Positions 6,428 to 11,259 of a DNA stretch of 11,259 nucleotides are shown here, in pieces. The notes below the pieces were generated by a model. That model had not been told where the DNA came from, searched no databases, and saw only the letters and a program-made list of their open reading frames with translations. A program made the translations under genes and the position numbers. How positions within the stretch are numbered: the stretch's first letter is position 1; each line of letters begins with the position of its first letter. Source of the DNA: CAZTLI01 sp964614375 (GTDB lineage: Bacteria > Chloroflexota > Anaerolineae > Aggregatilineales > Phototrophicaceae); NCBI GenBank assembly GCA_964614375.1, contig CAZTLI010000151.1, positions 1 through 11,259 on the forward strand. Reading direction: 5' to 3'.

Positions 6428-6773
6428 AATTTTCGTCATTCGGCGGCTGCTGTGGAGACAGTCGCCGCAGCATGTCCCACGAGTAAATTCCTGTGCTGTG
6501 ATTATCTTTCCAGGTCAATTGCAGCGCATAATTGCCCACCAACGATGCCCCTTCCAGAATATAGGCGTTGTCTTGCAGTTTGGGCTTCAAATCCAATAAA
6601 TTATCCGGTTCGTAATTTGGCCCCATGAACGCATGTCCGCCCCGACATTCCACACACGGGCAGGCCTCGCGCAGTTGGGGCAGGGGATAGGTCGAGACGA
6701 GGTTGTCGTTCCAGGTGATTTCGAGCGTATTATTCTCTTTGTTCACGGTGACATTTTTAGGTCGATAGTCCAC
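6426..6773 (-). CDS. DUF971 / gamma-butyrobetaine hydroxylase N-terminal-like protein
   Basis: The 115-residue protein matches the DUF971 (GBBH-like N-terminal) family along its full length. It has a short beta-rich start, the metal-binding segment YPLPQLREACPCVECRGGH (Cys38, Cys40, Cys43 and His47 as likely zinc or iron ligands) and the end motif GIYSWDMLRRL. In other proteins this domain is fused to Mrp/ApbC-type iron-sulfur carriers or precedes 2-oxoglutarate oxygenases; stand-alone copies are common and of unsettled function. The start is GTG at 6771-6773, preceded 6 bases upstream by AAGGGA, which overlaps the stop codon of the large nSTAND1 gene. The 11-base gap means the two are almost surely on one transcript and may be translationally coupled. 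Whether they work together is unknown. Confidence 0.88.
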   Translation of the reverse strand: MDYRPKNVTVNKENNTLEITWNDNLVSTYPLPQLREACPCVECRGGHAFMGPNYEPDNLLDLKPKLQDNAYILEGASLVGNYALQLTWKDNHSTGIYSWDMLRRLSPQQPPNDEN

Positions 6774-6784
6774 GATTATTCCCT

Positions 6785-9535
6785 TTATTCTGTGTCATTC
6801 AGTGGCATACACACGCGGAAGCCATGCNNNNNNNNNNTCCCCGCACGATAGGCAAAATAGGCCTTATGTTTGCGACTCAAGCACGAACAGCCACGTAGGG
6901 CGCGTTTTCGTGTACCACCAGGTGCGACATTTTGCGGTGTTTGTAATTCATTGACACACCATTCCCAGATATTGCCTGTCATATCCATTGCACCATTGGA
7001 TGTTACACTCTGCGGATACATGCCCACGGCGGTGGTGCGGAGGAGGGTGCTTTCGCGCGTGTTGACGGCATTTTCGTCCCACTCTTTGCCCCAGACATAT
7101 CGTTGTGCCGTGTTCCCGTTTGATGCTGCGATTTGCCATTCCCATTCCGTTGGGAGGCGAATGCGTGTGCCGAGTTTTTCGCTGGCCCATCGGCAGAATG
7201 CGACGGCATCATACCAGGACACATATTCAGCCGGGTGATTGGCAAAGGGGCGACTTTGCGCTGGCGGTTCTTGATGTTTCCCAATGCCATCCCACCACTG
7301 CGGACTGGTATAGCCATCTGCTGCCCGGATAAATGACTGATACTGACTGTAGGTAATTAGATATTTGGCGATTCGGAAGGGTTTTACATTGAATGTCAGG
7401 TTGCCACCGCTGCTTTTGCTGGCTTCGAGTGTCACCACGCCGCCAGAGACATCACACCACATAAAATCAGGCAAACCGTCGTCACGCAACCCAACACCGG
7501 GGCGCGCGTCGCCAAGTTCGTTCAAACGTTCGCCAATCAAAGCGCGGCGATAGTGAGGTGTACCCGGTTGTGCAATTTCTTCCATCAGCCGTTTATGTTC
7601 CGGGACAATAAAGGCTTGCTCTGATTCGGTTAATGTCGGTTGCAGACGCTCAATCATGCCAATTGCCGCTTTAAGACGGTCACCGCTCCATAGGAAATCG
7701 TCACTGCGATTGTGCTGCATCCATAACTGTGATGCTAATTTGACCTGACGCAGTAGATGAAGGTCATCGCGTGCCGATTCAATCCAACTTGCCAGGCGCG
7801 TCCAACTCCGCAGCAGGGCTTCATGTGCCACTTCTACGACGGGTCGCCCGTGTTCGTCGGTTTGCACCAATAGTCGTGCATCGGTCAGCGAACTCACGAG
7901 GCGTTTGTGCGCGGGGTTATTGCTGACTCGTTCCAGCAACGTGCGCTGGCGTGTGGCTGTGCCATCTTCGTCTACAGCGACCAATTCGCGGAACACGTCA
8001 GGCAGGATTGCCTGTGTATCGGCGTCTAATGTTGCAAAGGTGTGTTCCGCCCGCTGACCAATCGCACCCTGAACGCCCCCAAGCGTATCATAAGCATCAC
8101 AGGTCAATAAGCCACTGCCTTTACAGGCGCGATACAACTCATCCAGCGTATAGGCCAGCAAAGCCAAGGCGCCGGGATCGCTGCCTGTATCATCCAGCAA
8201 ACGTTGGGGCAGCCCCTCTTCAAATTGCAGTCCTGCCAATGCCGCCGGGCGCACGACCATATCATGCAGGGAACCGATACCCGGCGCTGCTAATGGGAAT
8301 GAACCATTTCGCAGCAATTCTGCCAGAGTCGGCATTTCGACACAACGTGCGTAAAAATCGGCGCGCAACGTACAAATAGCGCGTACACGGTCATCAAGCG
8401 ATGCCAGCATGGTAGCGAACGCTGCTAGATATGTGGGATGGGCAAGCGTAAACAATTCTTCAAACTGGTCAATAAACAGCAGCACTTCCGCCCAAATAGG
8501 TTGTCCGGTCAAACACGCTTCGCACAGGGTGTTGATGGTTGTTGGGTCGTCAGCCAGTTGTTTTAACCACAGCTCGGTATCTATTTGGGGAAATGTCTGC
8601 TTCATGGCATTCAAGAGCGCCGCAAATGGATTGTCTCCGCCATCGCCGGGTGTGCAGCGCACGATTGACCATTCCGCGCTGCCTGCTATCGCACCCGATG
8701 ATACATGTGGCAACAAACCCGCGCCGACCAGCGACGATTTTCCTGAGCCAGATGCGCCTACGACAAACGTGCAGCGGCTGTCTGATTGGTGTATGTGCTT
8801 GAGCAGTGCATCCGTCTCGCGCCCACGCCCGAAGAAGATCGGCGCATCTTTCGCCGTGAATGCTCGCAATCCCGGAAAGGGTGAACCTTCCCACAGTGTG
8901 GCGGTGGCAGTGGTTTCGTCGCTTGTAACGGGACTATCTTCTAGTAAGCGTTCGACCAATGTCTTGATATGCTGTTCAAATTGTTGACGGAATTCATCTG
9001 GTGTGCGATAGCTGTTATATCCTTGCCGAATAGTACCGTCTTCATCAATAAAGGATGCGAAAAATTCCTGCACCCGCTGCCACTGCTCATACTTGGGCAT
9101 AAAGTCGGGGTCAGATGGTTTGAGGATGATATCCTCGGTGCGACGATAAACGACGACGGCAGGTTTACCCATTGCTTTTGCCGCTTGCATCGCGTCCTCG
9201 TATTCCCACTCCGTGCCTGATAGGTAGCGACCGCCATCGGGTTTGGTATACGATGCCGGAAGGGGGGTGCCCAACCGTGACCAGAACAGCACAATCACGA
9301 TGTCGCATTCGGATGGGCGTGGCAGGCCGTCGTTAATCGCTTCTTGCGGTGTCATCGTCGCTAGCAGCGGTGTGCTCGAACCCGGTTTATCCCATGCAAT
9401 CGCTTCGACCTGAATGCGTCCACGCAATGCCGATTCATAGGGCAAGCGTTCAAGAACCTGTAAAGCCAGCGTGCGTTCGCTGCTGACATCACCGGGGGAT
9501 GACAAAAAGACACGAATCTTAAGCGGATTAGGCAT
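6785..9535 (-). CDS. DUF4062 - nSTAND1 NTPase - FGE-sulfatase-fold protein (putative conflict/defence)
   Basis: The 916-residue protein has three parts. Residues 5 to about 135 are DUF4062, a TIR-like Rossmannoid domain (IRVFLSSPGDV at 8-17; CDIVIVLFWSRLGTP at 77-91; GTEWEYEDA at 107-115). Residues about 215-650 are an nSTAND1 NTPase: entry motif FPGLRAF, Walker A GASGSGKSS (260-268, Lys266), Walker B LLFIDQFEELF (352-362, Asp356), TLRADFYARC (389-398) and VAHEALLRSW (569-578). Residues about 690-911 are an FGE-sulfatase (C-type lectin) fold: LPTEWEWQIAAS, DMTGNIWEWC, ending GFRVC. Sister nSTAND1 proteins often carry WD40 repeats in this place. STAND proteins use NTP hydrolysis to switch from sensing to effector action; a defence role is inferred from architecture. 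The catalytic FGE cysteines are absent. An ATG at 9533-9535 with AAAGGTG upstream is chosen; a 48-residue longer reading would run into the divergent kinase gene. Ten Ns (6828-6837) blur residues 900-903. Confidence 0.9.
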   Translation of the reverse strand: MPNPLKIRVFLSSPGDVSSERTLALQVLERLPYESALRGRIQVEAIAWDKPGSSTPLLATMTPQEAINDGLPRPSECDIVIVLFWSRLGTPLPASYTKPDGGRYLSGTEWEYEDAMQAAKAMGKPAVVVYRRTEDIILKPSDPDFMPKYEQWQRVQEFFASFIDEDGTIRQGYNSYRTPDEFRQQFEQHIKTLVERLLEDSPVTSDETTATATLWEGSPFPGLRAFTAKDAPIFFGRGRETDALLKHIHQSDSRCTFVVGASGSGKSSLVGAGLLPHVSSGAIAGSAEWSIVRCTPGDGGDNPFAALLNAMKQTFPQIDTELWLKQLADDPTTINTLCEACLTGQPIWAEVLLFIDQFEELFTLAHPTYLAAFATMLASLDDRVRAICTLRADFYARCVEMPTLAELLRNGSFPLAAPGIGSLHDMVVRPAALAGLQFEEGLPQRLLDDTGSDPGALALLAYTLDELYRACKGSGLLTCDAYDTLGGVQGAIGQRAEHTFATLDADTQAILPDVFRELVAVDEDGTATRQRTLLERVSNNPAHKRLVSSLTDARLLVQTDEHGRPVVEVAHEALLRSWTRLASWIESARDDLHLLRQVKLASQLWMQHNRSDDFLWSGDRLKAAIGMIERLQPTLTESEQAFIVPEHKRLMEEIAQPGTPHYRRALIGERLNELGDARPGVGLRDDGLPDFMWCDVSGGVVTLEASKSSGGNLTFNVKPFRIAKYLITYSQYQSFIRAADGYTSPQWWDGIGKHQEPPAQSRPFANHPAEYVSWYDAVAFCRWASEKLGTRIRLPTEWEWQIAASNGNTAQRYVWGKEWDENAVNTRESTLLRTTAVGMYPQSVTSNGAMDMTGNIWEWCVNELQTPQNVAPGGTRKRALRGCSCLSRKHKAYFAYRAGXXXXHGFRVCMPLNDTE
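6828..6837. other. Assembly gap (10 Ns) inside the FGE-fold C-terminus
   Basis: Ten undetermined bases lie between codons for YRAG and HGFRV of the FGE-fold domain. The frame is kept on both sides, but only 7 residues then separate the Arg of YR from the Gly of GFRV, where this family usually has about 12. The N-run is therefore probably a fixed-size placeholder and not the true length of the missing sequence. Confidence 0.95.
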
Positions 9536-9571
9536 CGACACACCTTTCGACGAATAAGCTGCATAAGAAAC

Positions 9572-9599
9572 ATTGTAACCGACGACGCGGTGGTATACT
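9572..9599. promoter_or_regulatory. Candidate overlapping divergent promoters
   Basis: For the kinase gene on the + strand, TTGTAA (9573-9578) and TATACT (9594-9599, preceded by TGG, an extended -10) are 15 bases apart, slightly short; transcription would begin near 9606. On the - strand the same bases give TACAAT (9572-9577), a possible -10 for the nSTAND1 gene, without a good -35. If both are used they overlap and would compete for RNA polymerase. The whole intergenic space is only 93 bases (9536-9628). Confidence 0.45.
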
Positions 9600-9628
9600 A
9601 CAGGCATATCTATGGATGAGAATTTGTT

Positions 9629-10828
9629 ATGGGTATGAAACCGCGTACTGAAACTGACACCGAAAAACTGAAGCGGCACAACCGTGAATTGTCGATATTG
9701 AACAAAATCGCCGAAGCACTCAACCGCGAAGTGGACTTGCCGCGCGCATTACAGACAGCGATGGCGCAGGTGACCGAACTCTTTGATCTGGAAACCAGTT
9801 GGGTGTTTCTGCGGAACGAAAAGACCGAAAAATTTTATGCTGCCGCGACACGTAATCTACCGCCTGCGCTGGCTGACCATCCACGACGTTTAGGGGGGAC
9901 GTGTGCCTGTCTGGATGAATATGTCGATGGCGACCTGCCGCGACCCCGTAATATCACCTGTACGCGGTTGGAGAATCTGGTGGTGGGTACGTTGGGATTG
10001 AAATTTCACGCCAGTATCCCCTTGAATGCCCATGGTAAAGAGTTAGGCGTGCTCAATGTAGTGAGCACAACCGATTGGGAAGAATTGTCAGAGGGCGATT
10101 TGCGGCTGCTACAGACAGTGGGCGATCTCATGAGTATCGCGATTGAACGAACGATGTTGTTCAATCAAAGCGCGGAATTTGGCGCCACTCAAGAGCGCAA
10201 CCGCATTGCCCGCGAAATCCACGATACAATCGCACAGGGTTTAGCCGCGATAACCCTGCAATTAGAAGCGGTAGATGCCATGTTGGAAACGGGTGCCGAA
10301 GAGGCGAAAATTCGGCAGACTGTGCAGCAGGCCTTATCAACCACACGCGCCAATCTGGAAGAAGCCCGTCGCTCTGTGCTCGACTTGCGGGCGGCGCCTC
10401 TCGAAGGCAAAACCCTGCCCGAAGCGATTAGTGAATTGGTCAGGGAATGCCAATCTCGCACAAGAATGAAAATCGAATACGATGTAATGGGTATTCGCAG
10501 TCGCCCGCTGCCTGTGCGAATCGCGGTAGGGATTTATCGGATTGCACAAGAAGCATTAAACAACGTCATTCGGCACGCGCAGGCCGTGCATGTTATAGTA
10601 ATACTGGAAGCGACTCCACAAACCGCCGGCTACCCTGAACATATTCACCTTGTGATTGAAGATGATGGGATCGGGTTTGATCCAACGCAAATTCCAATAG
10701 GGCATTATGGTCTCATCGGCTTGAATGAACGGGCGAAGTTATTAGGCGGGCAGCTCACCATACGCAGTAATCCCGGTGTTGGGACGCGCATAGATTTTCA
10801 TATCCCACTCAACATGAGCCGTGAATAG
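9629..10828 (+). CDS. Soluble sensor histidine kinase, GAF - HisKA_3 - HATPase
   Basis: The 399-residue protein has no membrane segment, so it senses a cytoplasmic signal. A short coiled coil (about 10-30) leads into a GAF domain (about 30-178). The dimerisation/phosphoacceptor domain is of the HisKA_3 (NarL/DesK) type, with RNRIAREIHDT and His198 as predicted phosphorylation site. The ATPase part has the N box YRIAQEALNNVIRHA (303-317), the G1 box EDDGIGFDP (344-352) and the G2-type YGLIGLNERAKLLGG (360-374). The GAF domain has three cysteines (92, 94 and 111) in GGTCACLDEY and NITCTRL, possible redox or metal ligands. Start ATG at 9629 is preceded by GGATGAG (9614-9620). The response regulator gene begins 19 bases after the stop, so they form a two-component operon. 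It is divergent from the nSTAND1 gene; what it regulates is unknown. Confidence 0.93.
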   Translation: MGMKPRTETDTEKLKRHNRELSILNKIAEALNREVDLPRALQTAMAQVTELFDLETSWVFLRNEKTEKFYAAATRNLPPALADHPRRLGGTCACLDEYVDGDLPRPRNITCTRLENLVVGTLGLKFHASIPLNAHGKELGVLNVVSTTDWEELSEGDLRLLQTVGDLMSIAIERTMLFNQSAEFGATQERNRIAREIHDTIAQGLAAITLQLEAVDAMLETGAEEAKIRQTVQQALSTTRANLEEARRSVLDLRAAPLEGKTLPEAISELVRECQSRTRMKIEYDVMGIRSRPLPVRIAVGIYRIAQEALNNVIRHAQAVHVIVILEATPQTAGYPEHIHLVIEDDGIGFDPTQIPIGHYGLIGLNERAKLLGGQLTIRSNPGVGTRIDFHIPLNMSRE

Positions 10829-10847
10829 GTAAAGCGACAAGGATGGT

Positions 10848-11259
10848 ATGAAACAGATACGGATTATTGTGGCAGATGACCATCCAGTGGTACGTGATGG
10901 TCTGGTAGCGATTCTCAGCACGCAGTCGGATTTTGATGTGATTGATGTTGCTGCAAATGGCAGTGAATTGGTCAATAAAGCCAATAACAGCCATCCAGAT
11001 ATCATTCTCACCGATTTAGAAATGCCAGAGGTGGATGGTGTAGAGGCGATTAAACAGATTCGGTCAGTTCATGCCGATGTTGAGTTTATTGTATTTACGG
11101 CATTTGATACGGATGAACGCATCGTGGCTGCGGTGCAGGCTGGTGCGAAGGGCTATTTGCTAAAAGGTGCGCCGCGTGAAGAGGTGTTTAAGGCGATTCG
11201 CGTTGTGAGCGAAGGCGGGTCACTGCTTGAACCTGTGGTCGCGTCGAAACTGCTGCAAC
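10848..11259 (+). CDS. NarL/FixJ-type response regulator, receiver domain (3' end cut by window)
   Basis: The 137 visible residues make up a complete receiver domain: acidic pair Asp10-Asp11 in VADDHPVVRDGL, phosphoacceptor Asp56 in ILTDLEMPEVDG, switch Thr84 in IVFTAF and conserved Lys106 in GYLLKGAP. The ADDHPxxRxGL start and the LLKGAPREE segment are typical of the NarL/FixJ class, whose LuxR-type helix-turn-helix would follow beyond the window. The start is ATG at 10848, with AAGGA at 10839-10843 (4-base spacer, rather short). The gene follows the histidine kinase by 19 bases and is surely its cognate partner. Confidence 0.93.
   Translation, partial: MKQIRIIVADDHPVVRDGLVAILSTQSDFDVIDVAANGSELVNKANNSHPDIILTDLEMPEVDGVEAIKQIRSVHADVEFIVFTAFDTDERIVAAVQAGAKGYLLKGAPREEVFKAIRVVSEGGSLLEPVVASKLLQ

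Noticed and set aside
6785..7000. A complete DGR (reverse transcriptase, template repeat) beside the FGE-fold gene
   Set aside because: No reverse transcriptase motif and no second copy of the gene's 3' end were seen in the window. Several altered codons near the gap end in G, which is not what AAY-codon mutagenesis alone would give. Kept only as a hypothesis.
7951..8379. Open + strand frame of 142 codons
   Set aside because: It lies antisense to the nSTAND1 core and gives an Arg/Pro/His-rich product, typical of a shadow frame.
8409..8987. Open + strand frame of 192 codons
   Set aside because: It is antisense to the conserved nSTAND1 core including Walker A; its translation has no recognisable motif.
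9536..9679. A 48-residue upstream extension of the nSTAND1 protein
   Set aside because: It would overlap the start of the divergent kinase gene and both candidate promoters. The ATG at 9535 has a good ribosome binding site, and the DUF4062 domain begins directly after it.

Overview
The window reads as a metagenome-derived contig (it contains a run of 10 Ns) from a mesophilic bacterium, most plausibly a Chloroflexota/Anaerolineae-type lineage. That placement is inference. It rests on protein style: SH3 plus beta-lactamase-like exoprotein with Pro/Thr linkers, GAF/HisKA_3 kinase, nSTAND1 protein with an FGE-like tail, and an FtsB-like protein with a YVENWARNEGKMV motif. No marker gene here settles it.

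Bases 1-580 are the right-hand part of an IS200/IS605-type element: the C-terminal part of a TnpB nuclease, then a right-end hairpin with a bulged T. Bases 600-3929 hold a probable three-gene + strand operon: a guanylate-kinase-like protein with an extra C-terminal domain that looks like a degenerate Nudix fold, a YgfZ/GcvT-like folate-binding protein, and a four-helix membrane protein of unknown function. It converges, with one base to spare, on a - strand gene for an FtsB/DivIC-like septum protein (3931-4404). Next come a - strand tRNA-Leu(CAG) with its own terminator and near-consensus promoter, and a second strong promoter pointing the other way.

That second promoter drives a secreted or membrane-anchored protein with two SH3 domains and a class A beta-lactamase-like domain (4712-6394). 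A bidirectional terminator follows.

The right half has two divergent units. Leftward runs a 916-residue protein, DUF4062 - nSTAND1 NTPase - FGE-sulfatase/C-type-lectin fold. It is tightly followed by a DUF971 protein whose ribosome binding site overlaps the big gene's stop codon. Rightward runs a two-component pair: a soluble GAF/HisKA_3 histidine kinase and a NarL-type response regulator cut off by the window end.

The most interesting object is the 916-residue protein. Its architecture (possible effector at the front, signal-transducing NTPase in the middle, ligand-binding fold at the end) matches NTP-dependent conflict/defence proteins. The FGE-like tail lacks the catalytic cysteine pair, and the assembly gap falls exactly in the loop that diversity-generating retroelements vary in related folds. 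No reverse transcriptase or template repeat is visible here, so diversification remains a hypothesis.
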